From Chitinivorax tropicus (lineage in GTDB: Bacteria > Pseudomonadota > Gammaproteobacteria > Burkholderiales > SCOH01), in assembly GCF_014202905.1 (NCBI RefSeq), contig NZ_JACHHY010000001.1, positions 62,001-126,000 of the forward strand: a DNA stretch of 64,000 bases, given 5' to 3'. Shown piece by piece: positions 1 through 9,586 of the stretch. The stretch's first letter is position 1. Each line of letters starts with the position of its first letter. The translations under genes and the position numbers were made by a program. The notes below the pieces were generated by a model that had not been told where the DNA came from, searched no databases, and saw nothing but the letters and a program-made list of their open reading frames with translations.

Positions 1-3
1 CGC

Positions 4-651
4 TCAGGCCCTGGGCATCAGGTAGCCTACACCGCGCACGGTCTTGACCCATTCGCTACCGAGTTTGCGGCGCAGGTTGTGGACATGGACTTCCAGCGCG
101 TTGTCCGACTCGCAATGCAGGTAATCGACGAGATACTCGCGATTGACCACCTTGCCAGCTTTCCGAACCAGCTCGAACAACAGGGAGAACTCTGAAGGTG
201 ACAGATTGATGGCCTGATCGGCCAGAGATACATCGTGAGTATCGGTATTGATGGCAAGCGGCCCGATCTGCCAAAGGGTGGATACGAACCCTGCACTGCG
301 CCGGGTGACGGCTTGTAGCCGCACCAACAGCTCGGGGATGGCAAAAGGTTTGACGAGGAAATCATCTGCGCCATCCCGCAGCCCCGCCAGCCGGGTTTCC
401 AGCCCATCGCGTGCTGTCAACACAATGATCGGCAGCGTCTTGCCCTGTTGCCGTAATCCTTGCAACAGCTCCCCACCCTCACCATCCGGCAGCCCCAGAT
501 CCAGCAGCAATGCATCTGGCGGGGTCGTTGACAGGAAAGTTCTCGCTTCCTTGAGGCGCCTCACCCAGACTACGCGCCAGCCGGCCTGCTGCAGCGCCTG
601 GCTGAGTGCTTCGCCCAAGGCCAGATCATCTTCCACCAACAGTACATTCAT
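4..651 (-). CDS. OmpR-family response regulator
   Basis: A DNA-binding response regulator of 215 residues, the normal length for the OmpR/PhoB family. The receiver domain (about residues 1-115) has the acidic pair D8/D9, phospho-acceptor D51, T79 and K101. The C-terminal winged helix (about 125-215) ends in the typical recognition-helix and hairpin pattern (HVHNLRRKLG, then VRGVGY). The overall style is that of the QseB/PmrA/TctD subgroup. The gene stops three bases from the left edge. In this family the sensor kinase usually follows directly, so the partner kinase is probably just outside the window on the same strand. The target genes cannot be told from the sequence. Confidence 0.93.
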   Translation of the reverse strand: MNVLLVEDDLALGEALSQALQQAGWRVVWVRRLKEARTFLSTTPPDALLLDLGLPDGEGGELLQGLRQQGKTLPIIVLTARDGLETRLAGLRDGADDFLVKPFAIPELLVRLQAVTRRSAGFVSTLWQIGPLAINTDTHDVSLADQAINLSPSEFSLLFELVRKAGKVVNREYLVDYLHCESDNALEVHVHNLRRKLGSEWVKTVRGVGYLMPRA

Positions 652-853
652 CTGACTGCACCTTTTGATTCCGTCGATAACGTGTCACATGCAAGAGCCG
701 CTATCGTAGCCGGTTGCCGGGCAATTGAACATTGAATTCACCTGGCCGATGCACAGAAAACCACGCTACGCAGGGGTGAGCGACAGTAGGGGCTGGCAAA
801 TCAAATCTTTAGGGAGTGAGCGGGCCAACAGGGCATCTCGCAGCCAAGTCGGA

Positions 854-1486
854 TCAGCGTGTCTTGATGCCCTCACGCCAAGCATACACCGCCGCTTGCG
901 TGCGATCTGACAGCTCCAATTTCTCAAGGATATGACTCACATGGTTTTTGACGGTCTTCTCGCTCAGACCCAGCTGGCTGGCAATCAGGGCATTGCTCAG
1001 GCCATCCGCGATCAGTTGCAGCACTTCGGTTTCGCGCTCGGTCAGCGTCGGGCCGTGGGGCTCGGTCGATTGCCTCATTGCCCTTATGACGGCACCGGCG
1101 ATCTTCGGATGCAACGCCGCTTCTCCTCTCGCCGTGCTTTCAATGGCCCGGACCAGCTCGTCAGGCGAGGCTCGTTTCAGCCAATAGGACAATGCCCCCG
1201 CCTGCATGGCTTCCAGCAAGTATTCTTCACCCTCGTGGCTGGTCAGCAACATGACTTTCGATTGCGGGCTGGCGCGGCGGATCTCACGTGTGGCCTGGAC
1301 GCCATTGCACCCTGGCAGTAACAGATCCATCAGCACCACATCAGGCCGGGTGGTCGCGGCGAGCGAAATCGCCCGTTCGGCATGATCGACCGCCCCGACC
1401 AGACGAAAAGTGCCCTGCGCATCCAGAACTGCGGCAATGCCATAGCGTACTACTGCATGGTCATCGCAGATCAGCACGGATATCAT
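854..1486 (-). CDS. NarL/LuxR-type response regulator
   Basis: A 210-residue response regulator with an N-terminal receiver (phospho-acceptor D54 in LMDLLLPG, conserved lysine in YWLKRAS) and a C-terminal LuxR-type helix-turn-helix (about residues 147-200, beginning LTERETEVL and with the recognition helix in SEKTVKNHVS). It overlaps the 3' end of the histidine kinase gene upstream by 26 bases, so the two are translationally coupled partners. I chose the ATG at 1486 because a GAGGAG ribosome site lies 7 bases upstream; a GTG three bases earlier is possible. Family relatives include LiaR, VraR and DegU. The stimulus and regulon are unknown. Confidence 0.93.
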   Translation of the reverse strand: MISVLICDDHAVVRYGIAAVLDAQGTFRLVGAVDHAERAISLAATTRPDVVLMDLLLPGCNGVQATREIRRASPQSKVMLLTSHEGEEYLLEAMQAGALSYWLKRASPDELVRAIESTARGEAALHPKIAGAVIRAMRQSTEPHGPTLTERETEVLQLIADGLSNALIASQLGLSEKTVKNHVSHILEKLELSDRTQAAVYAWREGIKTR

Positions 1487-2867
1487 CACTCGACTCCTCT
1501 TCCATGGCAGTCATTTGGCAACGCAAGATGATCTGTGTACCTGCTGGGTCGCTGTGAATGATCAACTTTCCTGCTGGCAGGGCCGCTGCACGTTCCTGCA
1601 TATGTTGCAAACCCAGGCCATTGGCGATGCTCGCGGGGTCAAAGCCACAGCCATCATCTTCTATCTGTAGCTCCAATCCCGCCCGATCGACATGGGTTCG
1701 TATCCAGACCTGTTGAGCAAAAGCATGACGGCTGACATTGGCCAATGCTTCATTGACGATCCGGGCGAGATGGTGGGTGATCTCCGCTGGCAGAAAGCGG
1801 TCACCCACCATGATCAGCTGAATATCCAAATGCGCACGCCAAGGGCGTGCCACCTCCTCCAGGGCGCTCTTCAGCCGTTGGTGGCCGACTGGGACGGTAC
1901 GGATACGATCCAGCAGACGGGACAGATCGAGCTGCACCGCTTCATTCAGCTGCTGTGCATCAGACAATAGCGCCTTGGTGCGGGCCCCGTCATGGGTGAC
2001 CCAACGCGAGGCGGCGTGCAGCTGCAGGCCCGTTGCGAACACGGCTTGCTTGATATTGTCATGCAGCTCTCTCGCCAGGCGTTGTCGCTCTTCCAAAGCA
2101 GCCAAGTGCTGGCGGGTATCGACATGCGCAGCCAATTGGCTGGCCATCCGATCCAGTGAACGCGCATGTTGCCCCAGTTCATCTTGCGACTGATCACGCA
2201 ACTGAACGCTGAAATCGCCGTTGGCCCAGGCTTCGGTGACATGAGCAATATGGCGTAGCCGTCGGCGCAACCAATAGGTGATCAACCCACCCAGTACAAT
2301 GCCCGGCAGTGACACGATGACCGCCAGGAACCATAGCGCACTGCTGGCATCCAACACACTACTCTGGATGTTCTTCCAGAACTGGAACGCTGCCTGATGA
2401 CGGATCAGCAAGGTGCCATCCGGCTCGATGGGCAAAGCGAGCCAGCGCTCACCCGGAGAGCGGACGATCAGTTGCTCCTGACTGGGCAACCAGCTCGATG
2501 GTAAGCTCAACCGCCCTATCGCAGCCTGCGCAACCCGTTGGCCATCCGCCCGGTAGATGCCGACACTGACCGCAGGATCGGATGAATATTTGATCCCCGA
2601 CATGCCATTCGGGCCATCAACATTCATCAGGTGGCAGGCGATATTGCGAGCCATCTTTTCCAACAAGGTCGTATCGTGCAAGCGGCCATCCAGAATCTGA
2701 CGCTCCCCCTGGATCAGCATCTTCAAATGAGCGGGCGCGACGATTGCATGGAACACCTTGGCGTCAACCACAGGCCCGATCAGGAATACCGCCAGCAGGC
2801 TGCCGAGCAGCGTGATCGGAATGTAACTCAACGCCATTTTCCACCATAAAGACCGCCACAATTGCAC
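1461..2867 (-). CDS. NarL-partner sensor histidine kinase (HisKA_3)
   Basis: A 468-residue membrane sensor kinase. Two membrane segments (about 11-33 and 176-198) enclose a periplasmic domain of some 140 residues with no recognisable fold. A HAMP linker follows (about 199-252), then the HisKA_3 dimerisation box with the phospho-accepting H269 in LARELHDN, and a GHKL ATPase (N-box NEALANVSRH, then DDGCGFD and GLGLQHM). This is the LiaS/NarX/DegS class that phosphorylates LuxR-type regulators, and such a regulator overlaps its 3' end. Translation starts at GTG, with an AGGAGA ribosome site 5 bases ahead. The two genes form an operon. The ligand is unknown. Confidence 0.92.
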   Translation of the reverse strand: MQLWRSLWWKMALSYIPITLLGSLLAVFLIGPVVDAKVFHAIVAPAHLKMLIQGERQILDGRLHDTTLLEKMARNIACHLMNVDGPNGMSGIKYSSDPAVSVGIYRADGQRVAQAAIGRLSLPSSWLPSQEQLIVRSPGERWLALPIEPDGTLLIRHQAAFQFWKNIQSSVLDASSALWFLAVIVSLPGIVLGGLITYWLRRRLRHIAHVTEAWANGDFSVQLRDQSQDELGQHARSLDRMASQLAAHVDTRQHLAALEERQRLARELHDNIKQAVFATGLQLHAASRWVTHDGARTKALLSDAQQLNEAVQLDLSRLLDRIRTVPVGHQRLKSALEEVARPWRAHLDIQLIMVGDRFLPAEITHHLARIVNEALANVSRHAFAQQVWIRTHVDRAGLELQIEDDGCGFDPASIANGLGLQHMQERAAALPAGKLIIHSDPAGTQIILRCQMTAMEEESSDDIRADLR

Positions 2868-3011
2868 TGCTCTCTCCTAGGTACCGATATGATCAAATCT
2901 GACCGCGACTGAGCCTCGAGACCCATCTGCGCACTACCGCAAGCCTCAAGCACATTCAATCAGGCCAGCTTAATATCAGCCGTTCCTAATGCAAATCATG
3001 AAGAGGCCAAC

Positions 3012-3887
3012 ATGAATGTTTTGGATCAGCTTAATCAATTGAATCTACATCTGGAGAATCTGATTCTGATTCTTCTCCCGCTTGAATTGTTCCGCCGTTG
3101 GCGAAAGGGCCAGTTGAATCGGCCTTGCGTTCAGGAAATGTTGGCCTCGGTAAGTCCGTTGATCCCCACACTGTTATTGGATGGTGCATATACCGCATAC
3201 ATGACCTTGGCTTTCATGGCCTGCTACCAGCTGGCCCCTATCCACATTCCTACCACGCTGTTCACTGTCATTCCAGCTTTCCTATTGGTGGATCTTCTAT
3301 CCTACATCGAGCATCGGTTTGCCCATGAAGTCCGCCTGTACTGGGCAATGGCACATTCAGTTCATCATAGCTCGCCGCAATATGATCAAACCATTGGGCT
3401 CAGGATTTCATTTGTGGATGGATTCACCGCACCTATTTTCTATTTGCCAGCCTTCTTAATTGGCTTCGATCCACTTCTAATAGTCAGCCTGATCACCTTT
3501 GTATTGGTTTATCAGCAATGGATCCATACCGAGACGGTTGGACGGCTGCCCTGGCTCGACCCGTGGTTGAATACGCCCAGCAATCATCGCGTGCATCATG
3601 GTGTGCAGACGCAATATCTCGACAAGAATTTTGGCGCAGTGCTGATCATCTGGGATCGATTGTTCGGCACTTATGAACGGGAAGAGGAAACGGTCATCTA
3701 CGGATTGACCCATCCCATTCAGTCCGTCAACCCCTGGGTCGTTCACACGTTTGAGGCAAGCCGGTTGTGGCAAGACATTCAGCAAGCGACCCGCTGGCAG
3801 GATCGCATCCAATACCTGTTCCGTCATCCAGGCTGGCAGCCCGCCCCAGCTATCGATCCCCAGCTGGGCAGACAACCTGCCAACTGA
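3012..3887 (+). CDS. Fatty acid hydroxylase / sterol desaturase family protein
   Basis: An integral membrane di-iron oxygenase of 291 residues. The three histidine clusters of the family are all present: H101/H105 (HRFAH), H115/H118/H119 (HSVHH) and H192/H195/H196 (NHRVHH), with H172 as a likely extra ligand. Hydrophobic stretches at about 14-28, 50-72, 80-98 and 140-168 form the membrane part. Bacterial members hydroxylate or desaturate lipids such as fatty acids, sterol-like lipids or carotenoids; the substrate here cannot be assigned. A purine-rich ribosome site (AAGAGG) precedes the ATG. The gene stands alone between a divergent two-component operon and the efflux operon. Confidence 0.88.
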   Translation: MNVLDQLNQLNLHLENLILILLPLELFRRWRKGQLNRPCVQEMLASVSPLIPTLLLDGAYTAYMTLAFMACYQLAPIHIPTTLFTVIPAFLLVDLLSYIEHRFAHEVRLYWAMAHSVHHSSPQYDQTIGLRISFVDGFTAPIFYLPAFLIGFDPLLIVSLITFVLVYQQWIHTETVGRLPWLDPWLNTPSNHRVHHGVQTQYLDKNFGAVLIIWDRLFGTYEREEETVIYGLTHPIQSVNPWVVHTFEASRLWQDIQQATRWQDRIQYLFRHPGWQPAPAIDPQLGRQPAN

Positions 3888-4028
3888 CCGGCATCGGGCA
3901 GCGGCCAGTGAAGAAAGTGGCACGGTTACCATGTTGCCTTCTTCATTGGCTTTCTCTTGATCACCATCAACACCGCCCCTGTCAGGATTGCCAATAATGG
4001 AGCCTGATATATTCAGGTATCCAAACTC

Positions 4029-5384
4029 ATGTGCCATACACGCCGGGTCAAGCATTCGACCCTTCCTCACCCTGCGGGCACCCCATCGTTCCGAGTTCTC
4101 CTGGTCGGGGCGCTATGGCTGGCGTCACTGTCGGCTGGCGCAGTGGAAACACTTGAGAATGCATGGGAAATCGGGCTAAGACATGATCGTCCTGTTCAGA
4201 TGGCGACGCAACAACATGCGGCATCGCAGGAATTCGAAGCTGCCGCGGAAAGTGCCCGTTGGCCGGGATTGCAGATCAGCGCCAGCTACACCCGGCTGAG
4301 CGAGGCGCCCGAGGCCAGCGCGAGCCTTCCGCAACTGCCTTTGCCCTTGCCCTTACCCAGCAGCCTTTCCCTGCCATTGAGCAAAGACCGGTTTCAGAAC
4401 CGCCACGCAACATTGACCTTGCCGCTCTACACCAGTGGGCGGATCAGCCATGCCATTGAGGCTGCGCGCGCCAGTGTCGAGGTGGCCGCCGCTGATTTGC
4501 GGCGAACCCGCCAAGACAGCAAGCTGGCAATCGCCAAGGCTTATCTGAATGTCTTACGGGCGCAACAGCTGGCCCTGGTGGCCAACCAGCACTTGAGCAG
4601 TCTGCTGACTCACCAACATGATGTACAAGCCTTTTTCGCACAAGGGCTGGTAGCTAAGGCAGACACTCTTGCCGTCACCGTTGCGGTAGCGGATGCCCAG
4701 CAAAGGCAGATTCAGGCCAGTAACGCCGTGGACTTGGCCAGCGCCGCCTACAACCGTCAGCTGCAACGGCCATTGGCTACGCCAGTGACCTTGGCAGAGA
4801 CACAATTTCAGCCCGAGCACACTGAATTGGCCCAGCTACAACATTTGGCGCAACAGCAACGGGCCGAGTTGGATCAACTCAAATCGGGCAGCACAGCCAT
4901 GACCGCGCAGGCCAGAGCCGTCCGGAGCGCTGATGGCCCGCAGCTGGCCCTGATCGGCGGCTACCATCATCTCGACAACCCCTATCTGAAGCAAGATACC
5001 TTCCGGTCGCTGAGCCTGGGCCTGAGCTGGGACATTTTCGATGGCGGGGTCAATCGCCACCAGGCCGCAGCCCTGCAGGCCCGTGCTTCCGCCCTGCAGC
5101 TGCAACGTGATGAAGTACAGTCTTTCATCGAATTACAGGTGCGAGAGGCTTGGCAAAGACAGCAGGAAGCACTGCAGCGCAAACAGGTGGCGCAGGCAAC
5201 CCTGGCCTATGCCGAAGAGAACCTGAAAGTCGCCAAAGATCGCTATGCCAACAGCCTGGCGCCACAAAGCGAGGTGTTGGATGCCGAAACTCGGCGGGCG
5301 GGCGCGCTAGGCAATCTGCACAACGCACATTACGACGAACAACAAGCCATCCTGCAATTACGGCATGCCGTCGGAAATTTGTAG
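4029..5384 (+). CDS. TolC-family outer membrane efflux protein
   Basis: A 451-residue outer membrane channel of the TolC/OEP family. A signal peptide ends near residue 38 (ASLSAGA before VETL). The rest consists of two related alpha-helical halves rich in Ala, Gln and Leu with long heptad stretches, typical of the periplasmic tunnel, and short beta segments such as ISASYTRLSE that form the barrel. It is the first gene of a five-gene efflux operon; the adaptor gene starts 22 bases after its stop. Together with the adaptor and ABC pump it should form a tripartite exporter. The start fits the signal peptide, though the ribosome site is weak. Confidence 0.9.
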   Translation: MCHTRRVKHSTLPHPAGTPSFRVLLVGALWLASLSAGAVETLENAWEIGLRHDRPVQMATQQHAASQEFEAAAESARWPGLQISASYTRLSEAPEASASLPQLPLPLPLPSSLSLPLSKDRFQNRHATLTLPLYTSGRISHAIEAARASVEVAAADLRRTRQDSKLAIAKAYLNVLRAQQLALVANQHLSSLLTHQHDVQAFFAQGLVAKADTLAVTVAVADAQQRQIQASNAVDLASAAYNRQLQRPLATPVTLAETQFQPEHTELAQLQHLAQQQRAELDQLKSGSTAMTAQARAVRSADGPQLALIGGYHHLDNPYLKQDTFRSLSLGLSWDIFDGGVNRHQAAALQARASALQLQRDEVQSFIELQVREAWQRQQEALQRKQVAQATLAYAEENLKVAKDRYANSLAPQSEVLDAETRRAGALGNLHNAHYDEQQAILQLRHAVGNL

Positions 5385-5406
5385 ATGCTGTCAGAATGGA
5401 ACATCC

Positions 5407-6510
5407 ATGAAACTACAAGCACATATCCTGATCCCCACTGCTCTGGCCATCGGCCTGGCCGGCTTTCTGGTCTGGCATCAGCTGGCTGACCGCCAGGGCC
5501 TGCCGGAAGGATTGATCCAGACCAATGGCAGATTGGAAGGCGAGCACATCGCCGTGGCGGGCAAAACGCCGGGACGCATCGTCAGACTGCTGGTCAAGGA
5601 AGGTGACTCGGTGAATGCTGGGCAAGCCATGGCCCAGCTTGACGACACCCAGCTGAAAGCCAAGTCGGAACAAGTAGCCCAGACGGTGGCCACCCTCACT
5701 GCCCAATTACATGCTGCGCAGACCGTGCTGGGCGTGGCCAAGCAGGAAGTTCCCCTGAACATCACTGCTAACGATGCGCAGCTGCAGCGCGCCCGGGCGC
5801 AGCTTGGCAAGGCGCAGGCTGCCGAAGCCCAGGCCCAGCGCGACGCCAGCCGCATGAGGGCTTTGCTGGAGCGTGGCTCGGTGGATCGCCACAAAACCGA
5901 GCTGGCCGAGTTGGCAGCAACTGCTGCCCAGGCCGATACGGCAGCAGCCCGCACCGGGGTGATCCAGGCAGAACAAGCATTGCAGCAGGCGCGGCTGGGC
6001 GATGCGCGTATTGCCGCCAAGCAGGCTGAGCTAAATGCGCTCGCCGCCCAGCTGGAACAAGCGCGGGCAGCCCAACGCGAAATCGACAGTGTGCTGGCGG
6101 ACTTGACCTTGAAAGCCCCGGCTCAGGGCGTGGTGATGAGCCGTATTCGCGATCTGGGTGAAATGGTGGCGCCTGGCTCACCGGTATTCGATATCGTGGA
6201 TCTGGATCAGCTCTATCTGAAGGTCTATGTGCCGGAAAACCAGATCGGCAAGATCAAGCTCGGCTTGCCCGCACAGATCTATACCGATGCCTTTCCCGAC
6301 ACAGCCTATCCGGCCACGCTCCGCTATATCGCCAGCCGGGCCGAATTCACCCCGAAGGAAGTGCAGACCCCGGATGAACGGGTCAAATTGGTCTATGCCG
6401 TCAAGCTTCACCTGAATCAAAACCCAAAGCACCAATTGACCCCAGGGCTGCCTGCTGATGCGGTGATCCGCTGGGATGAACAGATCGCATGGCAGCGTCC
6501 GAAGTGGTAG
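5407..6510 (+). CDS. HlyD/RND-type periplasmic adaptor of an ABC exporter
   Basis: A membrane fusion protein of 367 residues. An N-terminal anchor (about residues 5-24) is followed by a biotinyl-lipoyl-like half (GKTPGRIVRLLVKEGD), a long Ala/Gln/Glu coiled-coil hairpin (about 75-220), the second lipoyl half (LTLKAPAQGVV) and a beta-barrel domain (IVDLDQLYLKVYV). The length and order match YhiI/YbhG-like adaptors that work with ABC-2 pumps. An upstream in-frame ATG at 5365 would overlap tolC; I prefer 5407 because the hydrophobic anchor starts there. The 3' end overlaps the ATPase gene by 22 bases. Confidence 0.9.
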   Translation: MKLQAHILIPTALAIGLAGFLVWHQLADRQGLPEGLIQTNGRLEGEHIAVAGKTPGRIVRLLVKEGDSVNAGQAMAQLDDTQLKAKSEQVAQTVATLTAQLHAAQTVLGVAKQEVPLNITANDAQLQRARAQLGKAQAAEAQAQRDASRMRALLERGSVDRHKTELAELAATAAQADTAAARTGVIQAEQALQQARLGDARIAAKQAELNALAAQLEQARAAQREIDSVLADLTLKAPAQGVVMSRIRDLGEMVAPGSPVFDIVDLDQLYLKVYVPENQIGKIKLGLPAQIYTDAFPDTAYPATLRYIASRAEFTPKEVQTPDERVKLVYAVKLHLNQNPKHQLTPGLPADAVIRWDEQIAWQRPKW

Positions 6511-8435
6511 CGCCAGTCATTCACGCACAGGGCTTTACCAAACGCTATCGCCAGCATATCGCGGTCAGTGGGTTGGATCTCACCGTGCAACCAGGCGAGA
6601 TCTTCGGGCTGATCGGCCCGGATGGCGCGGGTAAATCCAGCTTCATGAAGGCTGTTGCGGGCGTGCTGGGTTATGACGCGGGTGAGCTGACCGTGTTTGG
6701 CACGCGTCTCGACAGTGAAACCGCCGCCGAACGGATCAAGGACAGAATCGGACTGATGCCGCAGGGCCTGGGGCAAAATCTTTATGCCGAGCTGTCAATC
6801 GAAGAGAACATCGATTTCTTTGCCAAATTGCGCCTGGTGCCCGATGACATCCTGGCGGAACGGAAGGCACGGCTATTGAAGATGACGCGGCTGGAAGCCT
6901 TTCGACATCGGGCGATGAAAAACCTGTCGGGTGGCATGAAACAGAAGCTCGGCTTGGTCTGCACCTTGATTCATGAGCCACGGCTGATCATTCTGGATGA
7001 ACCGACCACTGGCGTTGATCCGGTGTCGCGGCGTGATTTCTGGGCCATCCTGGGCGAGCTGCTACAAGCGCAGGGCATGACCGCACTGGTGTCCACAGCG
7101 TATATGGATGAAGCGGCACGCTTTCACCGCATGGCCTTGTTGTATGAGGGCAAAGTGCTGGCGCAGGGCACGCCGGAGGATATTCTGGATCTGGCGCCCG
7201 GCAGTATCGTCACGGTCACGGCCCAGCCCCAGTTTGACGCGTGGCAAGCGCTACGCGGGCCGCATCCGCAAATCGAAGCACAAGGCCCACAGCTGCGGCT
7301 GTTCACCGAGGGCTTGCGCACGGCGGATGCCGCCGCCCAGGTGCGCGACCACCTGCAAGGTGTGCAGATTCTGCAATTGGATGCCACCGAACCCGAGCTG
7401 GAGGACGTATTCGTAGCGCTGCTGCGGCAACGGGGCTTGAGCGAACAGCGCACACAGGACTTCGTCTCCCCGGTAGGTGACCGCAGCCCGCAGACCACGG
7501 CAGCGATCGAGGCGCAGCAGCTGACGCGGGTATTCGGTGAATTCACCGCTTGCGACCAGGTCAGTTTCCGTGTGCCGCCAGGTGAGATTTTCGGGCTGCT
7601 GGGTGCCAACGGCGCGGGCAAGACCACGGTCATCAAGATGTTGACCGGCATCTTGCCCCCCTCGGCAGGCAAAGGGCAGGTGGCCGGGGCCGACATGCGC
7701 ACCGCTGGGCGTCAGATCAAAGAGCGCATTGGCTATATGTCGCAGGCGTTTTCCTTGTATATGGATCTGACAGTGCTGGAAAACATTGCCCTCTATGCGG
7801 GCATCTATGGTCTGGACAGGCGACAGACTGCGACCCGTAGCGGGTGGATCATCGACATGGCTGGCCTGCGCGGCCATGAGCGCGATCTGGCAGCCACCCT
7901 GCCGATGGGCTTGCGACAACGACTGGCGCTGGGTTGTGCATTGGTGCACCAGCCGCAGGTCTTGTTTCTGGACGAGCCAACCTCGGGTGTTGACCCGATC
8001 GGTCGTCGCCAGTTCTGGGACATCCTGTTTCACCTGTCGCGCGTGGAACAGGTGGCGATTCTCATCACCACGCACTATATGAGCGAGGCCGAACACTGTG
8101 ATCATCTGGCGCTGATGTTTGCCGGCAGGGTGGTGGCCGACGCAACTCCGGCTGCCTTGAAACAGGCCCTGCGAGATAAGGTCGGCACCTTGTTGGAGGC
8201 CACCGTCAGCCAGCCACAGGCGGCGCTCGGGCTGCTGCAGGCGCAGGGCTTTGTGGATGCTTCGCTGTATGGCAAGAAAATCCACCTGTTCAGCCCCACG
8301 CCAGATGCTGCCATTGCGCAGATCCGACCGATCTGGCAGGCAGCGGGCATCCACTGCGAGCGCATCGACAGCCGCCCGATCAGCATGGAGGATGTGTTCG
8401 TGCAGCGCGTCACCGAGCTGGAGCGCATGCGATGA
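6489..8435 (+). CDS. Fused double ABC ATPase of an ABC-2 exporter
   Basis: A 648-residue protein with two ABC nucleotide-binding domains in tandem. Domain 1 has Walker A GPDGAGKSS (43-51), signature LSGGMKQK and Walker B LIILDEPTTGVDP. Domain 2 (from about residue 340) has Walker A GANGAGKTT and Walker B VLFLDEPTSGVDP, but its signature is the degenerate LPMGLRQR, so one of the two ATP sites may hydrolyse poorly. This layout, followed by two ABC-2 permeases, resembles the YhiH/RbbA-YhhJ and YbhF families. It overlaps the adaptor gene upstream and the permease gene downstream, so the pump is made as one translationally coupled set. The exported substrate is unknown; drugs, dyes or lipids are typical for the family. 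Confidence 0.92.
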   Translation: MAASEVVAPVIHAQGFTKRYRQHIAVSGLDLTVQPGEIFGLIGPDGAGKSSFMKAVAGVLGYDAGELTVFGTRLDSETAAERIKDRIGLMPQGLGQNLYAELSIEENIDFFAKLRLVPDDILAERKARLLKMTRLEAFRHRAMKNLSGGMKQKLGLVCTLIHEPRLIILDEPTTGVDPVSRRDFWAILGELLQAQGMTALVSTAYMDEAARFHRMALLYEGKVLAQGTPEDILDLAPGSIVTVTAQPQFDAWQALRGPHPQIEAQGPQLRLFTEGLRTADAAAQVRDHLQGVQILQLDATEPELEDVFVALLRQRGLSEQRTQDFVSPVGDRSPQTTAAIEAQQLTRVFGEFTACDQVSFRVPPGEIFGLLGANGAGKTTVIKMLTGILPPSAGKGQVAGADMRTAGRQIKERIGYMSQAFSLYMDLTVLENIALYAGIYGLDRRQTATRSGWIIDMAGLRGHERDLAATLPMGLRQRLALGCALVHQPQVLFLDEPTSGVDPIGRRQFWDILFHLSRVEQVAILITTHYMSEAEHCDHLALMFAGRVVADATPAALKQALRDKVGTLLEATVSQPQAALGLLQAQGFVDASLYGKKIHLFSPTPDAAIAQIRPIWQAAGIHCERIDSRPISMEDVFVQRVTELERMR

Positions 8436-9586
8436 ATCGACAACGCATCTGGGCCGTGGCCTATAAAGAGTGGCGGGAGATTGTTCGCGACCGACTGTTT
8501 TTCACCTTGGCTTTTGTCGTCCCCGCCTTGCTGATGCTGCTGTTCGGTTACGGCCTGTCACTGGATGTGGAGGACATTCCATTGGCTATCGTCGATTACG
8601 ACCACAGCGTGGAAAGCCGCGACTATGCTTACCGATTCATTGATTCACGCTACTTCGCCTTTCAAGGCTATGTGAACAATGAGCAAGCCCTGGGTGCAAT
8701 GCTGGCCAGCAGCCACATCCGTGCTGCCATCATCATTCCGCCCCAGTTTGGGCAGCGCTTGCAGGCTGGGCAAGCCAGTACGGTACAGACACTGGTCGAT
8801 GGCACCTTCCCCTTCCGCGCCATGACTGCCAAGGGGTATGTGACCGCATTGAATGCTGCGGCCAATCAGGACACGCTGGCCAGGCTGCTGGCGCAGGCCA
8901 AGGGGGTATCGCTCACCCAGGCTCGCCAGATGATACAGCCCGTCAAGCTGGAAGTCCGCTATCTGTATAACCAGAGCGTGAAGAGCATCTGGTCGCTTGC
9001 CCCCAAGCTGCTGATGGTGATCCTGATGATTTCCCCCCCCTTCCTGACGGCACTGGGTGTCGTGCGCGAGAAGGAGTCCGGCTCGATCTTCAACATCTAT
9101 AGCGCCACGGTCAGCCGGGGTGAGTTCCTGGCTGGCAAACTGGCGCCTTATGTCGTGATCAGCAGCTTGAACATCCTAATCCTATGGCTACTGGCAGTGG
9201 GTTTGTTTGATGCGCCATTCAAAGGGAGCTGGCTGTTCTTCATGCTCGCCAGCTTGATCTATGTGATCTGCACCACGGGCATTGGGCTGCTGGTCTCTGT
9301 GGCCGTGCGGACCCAGGTCGCCGCCATGATCGTCACCGCCATCGTCACCGTCATCCCAGCAGTGCTGTACTCCGGCGTGCTGATCCCGATTCCGTCGCTC
9401 GGCCCAACCGCGCAGCTGATCGCGCACCTGCTGCCCGCCATGTACTACACCAACATCGTGGTCGGCTGTTTTCTGAAAGGGGTGGGATTCAGCGCCCTAT
9501 GGCCTGACATGCTGGTGCTGGCTGGCTATGCCACCACTTTGTTCAGTATTGGTTATCTGATGTTCCATAAACGGCCCAACACATGA
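8432..9586 (+). CDS. ABC-2 type transporter permease (first)
   Basis: A 384-residue ABC-2 permease. One membrane helix near residues 25-45 is followed by a large extracytoplasmic domain (about 46-185) and then five C-terminal helices (about 190-380). The cytoplasmic coupling motif VVREKESGS sits before the second helix cluster. The pattern matches the YhhJ/YbhS/YbhR family. The start codon overlaps the stop of the ATPase gene by four bases (ATGA), and its own stop overlaps the next permease in the same way. It probably pairs with the second permease as a heterodimer in the inner membrane. Confidence 0.92.
   Translation: MNRQRIWAVAYKEWREIVRDRLFFTLAFVVPALLMLLFGYGLSLDVEDIPLAIVDYDHSVESRDYAYRFIDSRYFAFQGYVNNEQALGAMLASSHIRAAIIIPPQFGQRLQAGQASTVQTLVDGTFPFRAMTAKGYVTALNAAANQDTLARLLAQAKGVSLTQARQMIQPVKLEVRYLYNQSVKSIWSLAPKLLMVILMISPPFLTALGVVREKESGSIFNIYSATVSRGEFLAGKLAPYVVISSLNILILWLLAVGLFDAPFKGSWLFFMLASLIYVICTTGIGLLVSVAVRTQVAAMIVTAIVTVIPAVLYSGVLIPIPSLGPTAQLIAHLLPAMYYTNIVVGCFLKGVGFSALWPDMLVLAGYATTLFSIGYLMFHKRPNT

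Noticed and set aside
7251-8354. A 367-codon open frame on the minus strand
   Set aside because: It is antisense to the second ABC ATPase domain, whose Walker and signature motifs prove the plus-strand reading.
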